A stretch of DNA of 64,000 nt from an uncultured Flavobacteriaceae bacterium (lineage in GTDB: Bacteria > Bacteroidota > Bacteroidia > Flavobacteriales > Flavobacteriaceae). Below are positions 44,533-52,504 of the stretch, one piece after another. Within the stretch, counting starts at the first letter, position 1; every line of letters begins with the position of its first letter. A program made the translations under genes and the position numbers. Where the stretch lies: contig CANMXP010000001.1 in assembly GCA_947501845.1 (NCBI GenBank), forward strand, positions 124,001-188,000, written 5' to 3'. The notes below the pieces were generated by a model. The model was not told the origin of the DNA and searched no databases. It saw nothing but the letters and a program-made list of their open reading frames with translations.

Positions 44533-45033
44533 ATGAAACAAAGAATTTTTATGTATTTGTTCGTTTTTACGGCATTACTAGTTTTATTTCAGTATGTGAA
44601 TTCAAAACGGATATTTGAAAACATAAATAGCAAATTAGAAACTCAGAAAGAAGCATTAAATAAATACAAAGATTCGATAGCTGTTTTACAAGATGATATT
44701 TTGGAAGTATCACATTTTAATTTAGATAGAAACGAGGATGCTATAAGCTATTTTGAAAATGATGGTTACGATATTTCTGAATTAATTCCTTTTATAAAGG
44801 ATGAGCTTTATAAATTAAACGAGGCAAAAGGTGATCATCCTATAGTTCCTTATGCCGCTAGTGAAGGTAGAAAAATGTTGGTTAATACCGTGAAAATGCT
44901 AAACCATAAATGGATTATTGCTGATTTTTCGGATGGGGAATTTTGGGGAGAAATATTTTTGACTTACGAAATAACTGAGGACAGACAACTAAAGTTTAGC
45001 CTGGTAGAATCGTTTTTATATCCGTTTGATTAA
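44533..45033 (+). CDS. Membrane-anchored protein of unknown function, 166 aa
   Basis: A 166-residue protein. One N-terminal hydrophobic segment (about 4-22, IFMYLFVFTALLVLFQYV) is followed by a coiled-coil (about 28-58, ENINSKLETQKEALNKYKDS). A compact C-terminal part (about 70-166) has DISELIPFIKDELYKLNEAKGDHP and KWIIADFSDGEFWGEIFLTYEI. It resembles small proteins often found beside this type of MBL hydrolase in flavobacteria. Start chosen 11 bases after the previous stop. Its role is unknown. Confidence 0.75.
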   Translation: MKQRIFMYLFVFTALLVLFQYVNSKRIFENINSKLETQKEALNKYKDSIAVLQDDILEVSHFNLDRNEDAISYFENDGYDISELIPFIKDELYKLNEAKGDHPIVPYAASEGRKMLVNTVKMLNHKWIIADFSDGEFWGEIFLTYEITEDRQLKFSLVESFLYPFD

Positions 45034-45041
45034 ATTAAAGT

Positions 45042-45410
45042 TTACTTAATTTTATAAGCTACGCCTTTTTGTTTTTTTGTTTCTCCTACATAGGAATATT
45101 CAAATGTGTATGAGGAATCTGTTGTGGTTAAAATTTTTAGATGGATATCTTTTTCTTCGGCCATGTTTTTAGGTCTGATTGTTTTAAAAACAACCTCGCA
45201 ATCGTTTATCCAGCGTAATTTAGATGAATCTATTTTATTATTGTAAGTTTCAACCTGCAGCTCTTTTGTTCGCTTAAATTTAGACACAAACAACTCATTA
45301 TTAATAGTGACTTCACTATAAAACGCTCCAGTTTTATAATCTTTACAATTACGAGTTGTTTCATAACAGCTCATTAAACTAAAAAAAAGTAATAGGAATA
45401 GAAACCTCAT
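45042..45410 (-). CDS. Small lipoprotein of unknown function
   Basis: A 122-residue protein. The signal sequence MRFLFLLLFFSLMSCYE has a lipobox LMSC with the lipidated cysteine at 15. The mature domain has strands (GAFYSEVTINNELFVSKFKRT, IDSSKLRWINDCEVVFKTIRP, YTFEYSYVGETKKQKGVAYKIK) and a possible disulfide between the two remaining cysteines. It resembles DNA-topoisomerase-IV-adjacent small lipoproteins of flavobacteria in size, but I do not recognise the family. It is 25 bases downstream of the XRE gene on the same strand. Confidence 0.72.
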   Translation of the reverse strand: MRFLFLLLFFSLMSCYETTRNCKDYKTGAFYSEVTINNELFVSKFKRTKELQVETYNNKIDSSKLRWINDCEVVFKTIRPKNMAEEKDIHLKILTTTDSSYTFEYSYVGETKKQKGVAYKIK

Positions 45411-45435
45411 CTTGCAAATTTACTAAAGAATTATA

Positions 45436-45828
45436 CTAATTCTCAAAATTTTTAAAACTTCCATCTGAATAAAAAATAACGATACGTTCAATTTCTTTAT
45501 CGCTATTAAATTTATCAGGAGCTTTGAGTTGTGTCTTTTCCTTTATATTTTCACTCACAGAAAAAAGATCAATATCTTTTTTAGGGACTTCAAGTTTATC
45601 TTTTGGAGGAAATTCTCCTTTACCATTAAATAGCCAATACAAATCAACTTCAGGAAAGGAGGAAAGAATTTTTAATATAAAATCCAAACTGGGTTTATTT
45701 CTTCCAGACAGAATATGTGAAATGCTCGAACGCTGTACGCCAATCTTCTCGGCAAAAGATGATGCAGACTCACCATAATAATCCATGATTCTCTGCAGTC
45801 TCTTTATAAAATCTTCAATGTTTACCAT
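45436..45828 (-). CDS. XRE-family helix-turn-helix regulator
   Basis: A 130-residue DNA-binding protein. Residues about 6-66 form a Cro/C1-type helix-turn-helix with SASSFAEKIGVQRSSISHILSGRNKPSLDFILKILSSFP. It continues with VDLYWLFNGKGEFPP, a common tail of this Bacteroidetes group. The C-terminal part (about 80-130) is short and charged. The gene is divergent from the M14 peptidase gene, and several copies of TTACATTTGT lie between them, one ahead of this gene, so autoregulation is likely. Confidence 0.88.
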   Translation of the reverse strand: MVNIEDFIKRLQRIMDYYGESASSFAEKIGVQRSSISHILSGRNKPSLDFILKILSSFPEVDLYWLFNGKGEFPPKDKLEVPKKDIDLFSVSENIKEKTQLKAPDKFNSDKEIERIVIFYSDGSFKNFEN

Positions 45829-45855
45829 TGTAAACAGTTTAAAATTAATAACAAT

Positions 45856-45865
45856 ACAAATGTAA
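45856..45865 (-). promoter_or_regulatory. Putative XRE operator / -7 box ahead of the XRE gene
   Basis: TTACATTTGT on the minus strand, 28 bases upstream of the XRE start. It contains TACATTTG, which also fits the -7 consensus TAnnTTTG, so a repressor bound here would block polymerase. The same ten bases occur at three other sites up to 46100. Confidence 0.55.
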
Positions 45866-46002
45866 CAATATCATATTTAATTATGGGTTTATTTTGTGTT
45901 TTAATGTATAAAATCATGCATTTAAACTTCAATTAACCATACTTAAAATACTGAAAATTAAATATATAATAGTTAATTAATAAATACTAGGTTTTTAGAT
46001 AA

Positions 46003-46012
46003 ACAAATGTAA
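46003..46012 (-). promoter_or_regulatory. Putative XRE operator copy
   Basis: ACAAATGTAA on the + strand, the reverse complement of TTACATTTGT, in the middle of the divergent region. Confidence 0.45.
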
Positions 46013-46065
46013 ATAAACAACTCGTAACCTGTATACCTCTGTAAACTTTCTAATATTTCTCTCTG

Positions 46066-46080
46066 TTTACATTTGTAAAA
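46066..46080 (+). promoter_or_regulatory. Putative XRE operator, palindromic copy
   Basis: TTTACATTTGTAAA (46067-46080) is a perfect 14-bp inverted repeat with a two-base centre, the best version of the repeated motif and probably the strongest operator. Confidence 0.55.
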
Positions 46081-46087
46081 TTGTAAT

Positions 46088-46100
46088 TGTTTACATTTGT
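46088..46100 (+). promoter_or_regulatory. Putative XRE operator / -7 box of the M14 peptidase gene
   Basis: TGTTTACATTTGT, identical to 46064-46076 and 24 bases further on. TACATTTG at 46092-46099 fits the -7 pattern and would give a leader of about ten bases for the gene at 46117. Confidence 0.55.
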
Positions 46101-46116
46101 CACATAAAAAAACAAC

Positions 46117-47262
46117 ATGCAGATAGAAGACATAAAATCCTTGTTTTTAAAACATAAAGAAGTTAGTTTATTTCATCGGTACATTACAAATAAACATATT
46201 GAACCACTTTTAAGTAATTTGGGTGAACATGTTATAGTTGAAACGATTGGTACATCAGTTTTAAACAAATCTATTTATGGATTAAAAATTGGTGAAGGGA
46301 ATAAACGTGTTTTAATGTGGTCACAGATGCACGGTAACGAATCTACTACTACTAAAGCGCTATTTGATTTGTTAAATACATTTTTAAAGGACAATAGCCT
46401 CAAGAATGTGTTAAAAGCTTGCACCTTATATATTATACCTATATTGAATCCAGATGGAGCAGAAGCGTATACGCGTATAAATGCTAATAAAGTTGATTTA
46501 AATAGAGATGCTCAAAATTTATCGCAACCAGAAAGTAAGGTCTTAAGAAGTATCTTTAAATCATTTAAACCTCATTTTTGTTATAATTTACATGGCCAAC
46601 GAACTATTTTTAGCGCTGGTAAAACAAATAAATCTGCAACACTATCTTTTTTGGCACCTGCACAGGATGAAAATTGTACTGTAACGCCCAACAGAAAGAT
46701 TGCTATGGAAATTATTGGGGTTATGAATGAAACCCTGCAAAAGATAATTCCTAATCAGGTAGGGGTGTATGATGATGCATTTAATTTAAATTGTGTTGGA
46801 GATACATTCCAAAATGAAAACATTCCAACCATTTTATTTGAAGCTGGTCACTATAAAGACGATTATGCCCGTGAAGTTACCCGAGAGCTTATTTATACCT
46901 CGTATATTTCTTCATTAAACTATATTACGGACAATATTATAACTGGTAGTAACTATGAATCTTATTTTAAAATTCCAGAGAACGAAAAATGTTTTTATGA
47001 TGTCATAATAAGAAATGCCAAAGTAGGAAAAAACAAAACTAAAGACATCGCTATTCAATATCAAGAAAAGCTAATAGATAACAAAATTGAATTTTTTCCT
47101 AAAATTGAAAAAATCGAAAATTTAGATGCTTCTTATGGGCATAAAGAAATAGATGCCAACGGTTTTGAAGTATTGGACAAGAACAACCAATTAGTAGAAA
47201 TTAATTACGAAAACGTTTTCGTAATAATAAATAATGATGAAATCGCATTATTATCGAAATAA
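46117..47262 (+). CDS. M14-family zinc carboxypeptidase
   Basis: A 381-residue metallopeptidase. Zinc ligands are visible: MHGNES (His72, Glu75) and NLHGQR (His159). NPDGAEAYTRINANKVDLNRDA (about 111-132) is the usual substrate-binding block with the arginines, and ILFEAGHY gives the catalytic Glu242. No signal peptide is seen, so it is cytoplasmic. Related proteins act on small peptides or N-acyl amino acids; the substrate is not fixed. It lies opposite the XRE regulator, with operator-like repeats between, and upstream of an Lrp-type regulator gene. Confidence 0.87.
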   Translation: MQIEDIKSLFLKHKEVSLFHRYITNKHIEPLLSNLGEHVIVETIGTSVLNKSIYGLKIGEGNKRVLMWSQMHGNESTTTKALFDLLNTFLKDNSLKNVLKACTLYIIPILNPDGAEAYTRINANKVDLNRDAQNLSQPESKVLRSIFKSFKPHFCYNLHGQRTIFSAGKTNKSATLSFLAPAQDENCTVTPNRKIAMEIIGVMNETLQKIIPNQVGVYDDAFNLNCVGDTFQNENIPTILFEAGHYKDDYAREVTRELIYTSYISSLNYITDNIITGSNYESYFKIPENEKCFYDVIIRNAKVGKNKTKDIAIQYQEKLIDNKIEFFPKIEKIENLDASYGHKEIDANGFEVLDKNNQLVEINYENVFVIINNDEIALLSK

Positions 47263-47270
47263 AACATATC

Positions 47271-47284
47271 AATTATGCATAATT
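47271..47284. promoter_or_regulatory. Perfect palindrome, putative Lrp-type autoregulatory site
   Basis: AATTATGCATAATT is a perfect 14-bp inverted repeat 49-62 bases upstream of the Lrp-type gene. A -7-like TAATTTTG follows at 47301-47308, so the palindrome lies where the -33 box would be. Confidence 0.55.
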
Positions 47285-47332
47285 ATTAGTGAAAATGTAT
47301 TAATTTTGGTTTTTATTTAAGAATAATTAATT

Positions 47333-47812
47333 ATGGGGAAAATTAAATTAGACGAAATCGACCACCAAATTCTTGATATGTTAATTGATAACACAAGAAT
47401 ACCATTTACAGACATCGCAAAGAAATTATTGATTTCTGCTGGTACAGTACATGTTCGCGTTAAAAAAATGGAAGAATCAGGAATCATTAAAGGTTCTTCA
47501 TTAATGTTGGATTATAAAAAACTTGGTTATTCATTTATAGCATACGTAGGTGTGTATTTAAATAATACCTCTCAAACTAAGTTTGTTTTAGAGCGCATTA
47601 ATGAAATTGCATATGTTACCGTGGCGCATATTACTACTGGAAAGTTTAATATTTTCTGTAAAATTAGAGCTAAAAGTACAGAGCATGCCAAAGAGGTTAT
47701 TTTTCTATTAGATGATATAGAAGGGGTTTACAGAACCGAAACTATGATATCTTTAGAAGAAAGTATTAATGATAAAAAACGTTTAATGCATTCTATATTT
47801 AAGAATTTATAA
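47333..47812 (+). CDS. Lrp/AsnC-family transcriptional regulator
   Basis: A 159-residue regulator. An N-terminal AsnC-type helix-turn-helix (about 5-60, LDEIDHQILDMLIDNTRIPFTDIAKKLLISAGTVHVRVKKMEESGII) is followed by a RAM ligand-binding domain (about 65-145). The latter includes AYVGVYLNNTS, VAHITTGKFNIFCKIRAKS and TETMISLEES. Such proteins bind amino acids and form octamers. The perfect palindrome at 47271-47284 may be its autoregulatory site. It is downstream of the M14 peptidase gene but probably has its own promoter. Confidence 0.93.
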   Translation: MGKIKLDEIDHQILDMLIDNTRIPFTDIAKKLLISAGTVHVRVKKMEESGIIKGSSLMLDYKKLGYSFIAYVGVYLNNTSQTKFVLERINEIAYVTVAHITTGKFNIFCKIRAKSTEHAKEVIFLLDDIEGVYRTETMISLEESINDKKRLMHSIFKNL

Positions 47813-47837
47813 ATATAATTTTCTGATAAGCGTAAAA

Positions 47838-47866
47838 TAAAAAAGCCCTTTTTAAAGGGCTTTTTT
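47838..47866. terminator. Bidirectional terminator
   Basis: A stem of AAAAAGCCCTTT with AAAGGGCTTTTT around a short loop, with T run to 47866, between the Lrp-type gene and the convergent JmjC-like gene. Confidence 0.85.
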
Positions 47867-47869
47867 ATT

Positions 47870-48712
47870 TTAATTCTTTTCACAACAGAAACAGTTGTTA
47901 GCCTTGTAGTAGCCTCTCTTATGCAAGGATTGTATTATTCTTTCTTTAAATTTCAAGCTATAAACCTCAAATTTAGTATATCCAAAATTACTAATGCTTA
48001 TAGATGGATCTATAGCTTGTACATAATGCCACCAATTCTGCGGTACAAATAACACATCTCCTGGTTCTAGAATAACACTTTTAAAGTCATTATCCATAAA
48101 CTTAGGGAATTTATCGCTATCAAAACTATTAATATCTACATCACTAGCCACGGCACCATAAATATGTTTACTGCTTGGGTACATCGTTTTATTAAATGCT
48201 GTAGAGCAAATAATGAACATTTTTTTTCCTCGTATTTGAGCATACACATTATTGGCAGTATCAGCATGAAAACCAGATATAGTCCCTGCAGGTCCAATCC
48301 AAGCAGTTATATCGTTTACTTTGGTATGTGCTTCAAAAAAAGAAAAATCGATATGATCTTTAAGCTCAGGATAGTATTCGAAAATATCTAATGTTGTTAA
48401 ATAATCTTTGAAATTTTTATTATTGTCCTCAGCATCTTTTAATTGCTTTATATAATCTTTAAAAGAAGCTTTTCTGTACCTATTGTCATCTTGAATAAAA
48501 TTATCTGAAAGTAAGTATACATCTTTATCATCTTTAAGATTCAAAAAAAAGTCTAGATTCCACTTTTTAGTAGATTTCCACTCTTTGGCTAGACCTTTTA
48601 CAATGACAGGTTTTTTCTTGTTGAAATAGTTTTTTTTGAAAGAAGTTGCATCTATAGACGATATTTCTTCAATGGGTTGACTTTGCTTTAAAATCTGGGA
48701 TACTATGTTCAT
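47870..48712 (-). CDS. JmjC/cupin-8-like Fe(II)/2-oxoglutarate oxygenase
   Basis: A 280-residue protein resembling FIH/JMJD-type hydroxylases of the cupin-8 group. The N-terminus has KKPVIVKGLAKEWKSTKKW, typical of this group. The iron ligands are visible: SGFHADTANN (His149, Asp151) and NWWHYVQA (His229). AQIRGKKMFIICS contains the lysine that usually binds 2-oxoglutarate. The very C-terminal CFCCEKN is cysteine-rich. Likely hydroxylates a protein or small molecule in the cytoplasm; the substrate is unknown. It lies next to the surface-polymer locus but on the other side of a 286-base divergent region. Confidence 0.85.
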   Translation of the reverse strand: MNIVSQILKQSQPIEEISSIDATSFKKNYFNKKKPVIVKGLAKEWKSTKKWNLDFFLNLKDDKDVYLLSDNFIQDDNRYRKASFKDYIKQLKDAEDNNKNFKDYLTTLDIFEYYPELKDHIDFSFFEAHTKVNDITAWIGPAGTISGFHADTANNVYAQIRGKKMFIICSTAFNKTMYPSSKHIYGAVASDVDINSFDSDKFPKFMDNDFKSVILEPGDVLFVPQNWWHYVQAIDPSISISNFGYTKFEVYSLKFKERIIQSLHKRGYYKANNCFCCEKN

Positions 48713-48998
48713 TTTAAACAGTTTTTTGATTTGAAAATAGCGTATAACTCATTTTTTGTTGAATAAAAGTATCAAAATTATTACTGTTACACCTCTATAA
48801 TCATATTACTTAGATTAATTGACCAATTATTTCGACATACCAACTTTGTTATAACCTATATTATCGATGAAGTGTAAAGCTCTATTTGTGTTATTGGTAT
48901 AATAATCATGTAATTCAAAGATTAATTTTGATATTCCAAATGGGTTGTAAGACATTTATAGATATTTCGACTGTCAAGATATTTTAATTGGATAATGC

Positions 48999-50450
48999 AT
49001 GGTATTTAACTCTTTAGATTTTTTTATTTTTCTTTTCATAGTTTTTGTTCTTTATTGGCTTCTTTTTAAGAAGCATGTAAAAATTCAAAATATATTTTTA
49101 CTGGTTGTTAGCTACATTTTTTATGGTTGGTGGGATTGGAGGTTTCTTTCTTTAATTCTATTAAGTACAACAGTAGATTATTTTGTTGGGATTATGATAG
49201 ATTCCAATACAAAACAATCGAAAAGAAAACAATGGCTTTGGGTTAGTGTTTTATTTAACGTAGGACTTTTAGGCTTTTTTAAATATTACAATTTTTTCGT
49301 AGACTCATGGATAGATATGTTCTCCATGTTTGGTTACCACATAAAAAGTACATGGACATTAAAAGTTATACTTCCTGTAGGCATCTCTTTTTATACATTT
49401 CAAACGATGTCATATTCATTTGATATTTACTATAACAAACTTAAGCCTACCAGAGATTTTTTGTCTTTTGCCGCTTTTGTAAGCTTCTTTCCTCAGCTTG
49501 TGGCTGGACCTATAGAGCGTGCATCAAATCTACTTTCTCAAATAACTAATAAAAGAACCTTTAGTTATAATCAATCCGTAAGTGGTTTAAAATTAATATT
49601 ATGGGGATTATTCAAAAAAGTTGTTATAGCAGATTCATTAGCTCCAATTGTCGATGATATTTTTGCCAATTATAGTAATTATCCAGCTTCGACACTTATT
49701 TTAGGAGTTACTTTATTTAGTTTTCAAGTATATGGTGATTTTAGTGGGTACTCCGATATCGCTATTGGTACGGCTAAATTATTTGGTATAGAACTAAAAT
49801 CTAACTTTAAATTCCCAAACTTCTCCAGAAATGTTGCCGAGTATTGGCAGCGTTGGCATGTTTCACTTTCTACTTGGTTTAGACATTATGTTTATATACC
49901 ACTTGGTGGTTCTCGAGTGAGTAAGCTTAAGTCTGTTAGAAATATTATTATAATCTTCTTGGTTAGTGGTTTTTGGCATGGAGCTAATTGGACGTTTATT
50001 GCCTGGGGAGCATTTCATGCTTTGGCATTTATCCCAGTGTTTTTAATGGGAAGAAATACCATTTATAAAAATAGTGTTGTAGGCGAAAACTCTTTGTTTC
50101 CTTCTTTAATTGAAATAGGGCAGGTGCTACTTACATTTTCTATTGTTACTTTTTCTAGAATATTTTTTAGATCGGAATCGATTACAGATGCATTTGCATT
50201 TATAAAAAGAATATTATCTAATTTCACATATGAAGTATATAATCACCCAATGGGGTATAGAATGGTTGATTATTATATCCTTATAGTTTTATTTGTTTTA
50301 TACGAATACCGCATTAGAAAAGATGAACGTGCTCCGTTTAAGTTTAAATCTAAAATAGTTAGGTTTATAATTTATACTATAGTCATTTTAGGTATGCTTC
50401 TTTTTTATGACAGTAATATTGACAGATCATTTATTTATTTTCAATTTTAA
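48999..50450 (+). CDS. MBOAT-family O-acyltransferase (AlgI-like)
   Basis: A 483-residue polytopic membrane protein that moves acyl groups across the inner membrane to sugars. It opens with MVFNSLDFFIFLFIVFVLYWLL and SYIFYGWWDWRFL, which are the first blocks of the AlgI/PatA group. The conserved histidines are His287 (YWQRWHVSLSTWFRH) and the catalytic His327 (VSGFWHGANW). Its length fits AlgI-like proteins rather than the shorter DltB. The SGNH gene follows five bases later; this pair usually O-acetylates an exported polysaccharide. TAATTTTG at 48923-48930 is a possible -7 box. Confidence 0.93.
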   Translation: MVFNSLDFFIFLFIVFVLYWLLFKKHVKIQNIFLLVVSYIFYGWWDWRFLSLILLSTTVDYFVGIMIDSNTKQSKRKQWLWVSVLFNVGLLGFFKYYNFFVDSWIDMFSMFGYHIKSTWTLKVILPVGISFYTFQTMSYSFDIYYNKLKPTRDFLSFAAFVSFFPQLVAGPIERASNLLSQITNKRTFSYNQSVSGLKLILWGLFKKVVIADSLAPIVDDIFANYSNYPASTLILGVTLFSFQVYGDFSGYSDIAIGTAKLFGIELKSNFKFPNFSRNVAEYWQRWHVSLSTWFRHYVYIPLGGSRVSKLKSVRNIIIIFLVSGFWHGANWTFIAWGAFHALAFIPVFLMGRNTIYKNSVVGENSLFPSLIEIGQVLLTFSIVTFSRIFFRSESITDAFAFIKRILSNFTYEVYNHPMGYRMVDYYILIVLFVLYEYRIRKDERAPFKFKSKIVRFIIYTIVILGMLLFYDSNIDRSFIYFQF

Positions 50451-50455
50451 CTAAG

Positions 50456-51403
50456 ATGAAAAAATTATTTTTAAAAACTGCTTTATACGCTATTTTGATT
50501 TTAATAGCTTTAGAAGTTATTGTTCGTGTTTTTCATTTAGCAAAAGATAATCCTTCTCGTTTTGTCGATAAATATAAAGTTGAAAAATGGATGCCTAACC
50601 AAGAAGGATATTCTGTAACAGGCAATCGTCGTCAAAATTTTTCAAAATTTTATATAAACAAGTCTGGTTATAATTCATATAGAGAATTTACACCTTCTAA
50701 GGAAGAGGTAGAAGTCGCACTTGTTGGTGACTCTTTTATTGAAGGATTTCATCAAAATTATTATAATTCTATAGGTAAAAAGATTGAAAATAGGGTAACA
50801 GATATTGAGGTTTATGAATATGGGTATGCTGGTTATGATTTAGCAGATCAATTGCACTTAATTAGTGCTTATAAGGAAACTTTTGATAAAATAGATTATG
50901 TTGTTCTGGGGCTGAAGTTTGAAAATGATCTGTTTAGAGGAGAGTACCAAGTTGTTCAAGATAGGATGCATTTAGAATCTCCTTTATATAAAAAGGCACG
51001 CGAAATTAAACTTTTGGTTTATACGCAAAATATAGGCATATTGGAACCTCTATGGAAACTGGCAGGTAAATTAGCATCTTTTGGAAAAAAGCAAAAATTA
51101 GTTCCAGAGAAAGTTGTAACCAAAGAAGATATTGAAGCAAGACATCTTACTTATATCAAAAATTTTAAAAGTTTAATAGATAAATACGGTTATGATAAAG
51201 AACGATTTGTATTTCTTTTGGATGCTAAAATTACACCTAAATTATTTTTAGATTATTTGCACGATAATAATTTTAAATACATTGATATGTATAAGCCTTT
51301 AAGCGCTTCTAAATTGCCAACAACGCTAATATATGATAGGCATTGGAACAATCATGGTAGGGAAATAATCGCAGAATTAATAGCAGATTATATAAAGCAA
51401 TAA
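50456..51403 (+). CDS. SGNH/GDSL-type membrane-anchored O-acetyl transferase partner
   Basis: A 315-residue protein. One N-terminal helix (about 5-25) anchors it with the catalytic domain outside. The nucleophile is in VALVGDSFIEGFHQ (Ser93), the Gly block in YGYAGYDLAD, and the Asp/His pair at the C-terminus in YDRHWNNHGREI, so a full Ser-Asp-His triad is present. The overall architecture is that of AlgJ/AlgX-like or DltD-like partners of MBOAT proteins. Starts five bases after the MBOAT stop; it is clearly one operon. Its stop is seven bases from the stop of the first gene of the opposite cluster. Confidence 0.88.
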   Translation: MKKLFLKTALYAILILIALEVIVRVFHLAKDNPSRFVDKYKVEKWMPNQEGYSVTGNRRQNFSKFYINKSGYNSYREFTPSKEEVEVALVGDSFIEGFHQNYYNSIGKKIENRVTDIEVYEYGYAGYDLADQLHLISAYKETFDKIDYVVLGLKFENDLFRGEYQVVQDRMHLESPLYKKAREIKLLVYTQNIGILEPLWKLAGKLASFGKKQKLVPEKVVTKEDIEARHLTYIKNFKSLIDKYGYDKERFVFLLDAKITPKLFLDYLHDNNFKYIDMYKPLSASKLPTTLIYDRHWNNHGREIIAELIADYIKQ

Positions 51404-51410
51404 TTGCTAT

Positions 51411-52463
51411 TTACAATCCGTTACATCTATATAATGGAAAAAAATCGAAATCACAACCACAACCTGGTGGTACGTATTCATCTACCAAACTATCATATAC
51501 TTTTTGGTTTATTATATGCTTCCATATTTTAAAAGGCTTAAAGTCTTTAGAAAATGAAGATTTAAACCTAAACAGCCCATCATCAGAATTACCTAACCCA
51601 CCTCCAAGATTAAAAAAGGATTTGTTTTCATTTTTGGCAATAATTCTCATTTCGTCAATTAGCAAACGAATAGGGGAAAGGTCTAAAAATTCAGCCTTGG
51701 TCCCAGAAAGATGATATTGAACAACATCATTCGTTTTTACCATCAATGCAGATGAAATGATTTCATTCGTGTTTTTTAAAACCGCAAATAAGATATCCGT
51801 TTCATAGTCATTACTATTTATAAATTTTAAAAAATAATCTTTTGAAAAATAATAATTTTCTTTTGCGTTAACACGATCCATGTTTTCATAATATAGATTT
51901 ACAAAACTATCGATATTCGACGGACAATTACTTCTTACTACATGGCATTGTTTTCTGCATTTATTTATGTAACGTTTCGTAATTTTAGAGTAGGATGCAC
52001 GTTGTTCCTCTAGGGGTGGGGTTAAATCGATATTAACAACATAACCTAGCTCTTGTGTTTTTCCTATATTTTTTAATACGGGGTCTTGATTATGGATAAA
52101 TGGGTTTAACCTTGAAAAGACAGAAATAATCTTTTCCTGTACAAAATAATTGTTTAATGCTTTTGAAAAGAGGCTGTTATCGAAGTTTTTATCAAGATTC
52201 TTTTGTAAAGGACCTGCATATCCATATACAGATGTGGCATCAAAATACTCTGTATCATTAATTTTTCTTATCAAGAAAGGAAAACAGATAATTTTATTTC
52301 CTTCAGTATATTTAAGTAAAATAGCTTTTTCATCATGTAATTTGGATAAATAATGATAATCATAGGTGTGATAAAAATCATAATAGCCAATATCATCTAG
52401 CGTATTGTGCCACTCGCTTTTTTTATCGATAACCTTTAAATTTGCTATTAATTTACTTCCCAT
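51411..52463 (-). CDS. FemAB/GNAT-like acyltransferase, stand-alone
   Basis: A 350-residue protein. It aligns by eye with the C-terminal half of the 886-aa fusion at 53680. Shared blocks: DATSVYGYAGPL (vs DAITPYGYSGPL), an IF-F-D-YF region with KENYYFSKDYF (vs KKVYFFSLKYF), NLGGGLGNSDDGLFRFK (vs VLGGGLKNNDGLYKSK) and the ending FFPLYRCN (vs FFPLYRFN). FemX/FemAB proteins have the GNAT fold and add amino acids to glycan or lipid precursors. Last gene of the long minus-strand cluster, 41 bases after the preceding gene. Confidence 0.75.
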   Translation of the reverse strand: MGSKLIANLKVIDKKSEWHNTLDDIGYYDFYHTYDYHYLSKLHDEKAILLKYTEGNKIICFPFLIRKINDTEYFDATSVYGYAGPLQKNLDKNFDNSLFSKALNNYFVQEKIISVFSRLNPFIHNQDPVLKNIGKTQELGYVVNIDLTPPLEEQRASYSKITKRYINKCRKQCHVVRSNCPSNIDSFVNLYYENMDRVNAKENYYFSKDYFLKFINSNDYETDILFAVLKNTNEIISSALMVKTNDVVQYHLSGTKAEFLDLSPIRLLIDEMRIIAKNENKSFFNLGGGLGNSDDGLFRFKSSFSKDFKPFKIWKHIINQKVYDSLVDEYVPPGCGCDFDFFPLYRCNGL

Positions 52464-52504
52464 ACTTTGAGTTTATAATCTCTACTGCATATATTTAAAA
52501 CTGA

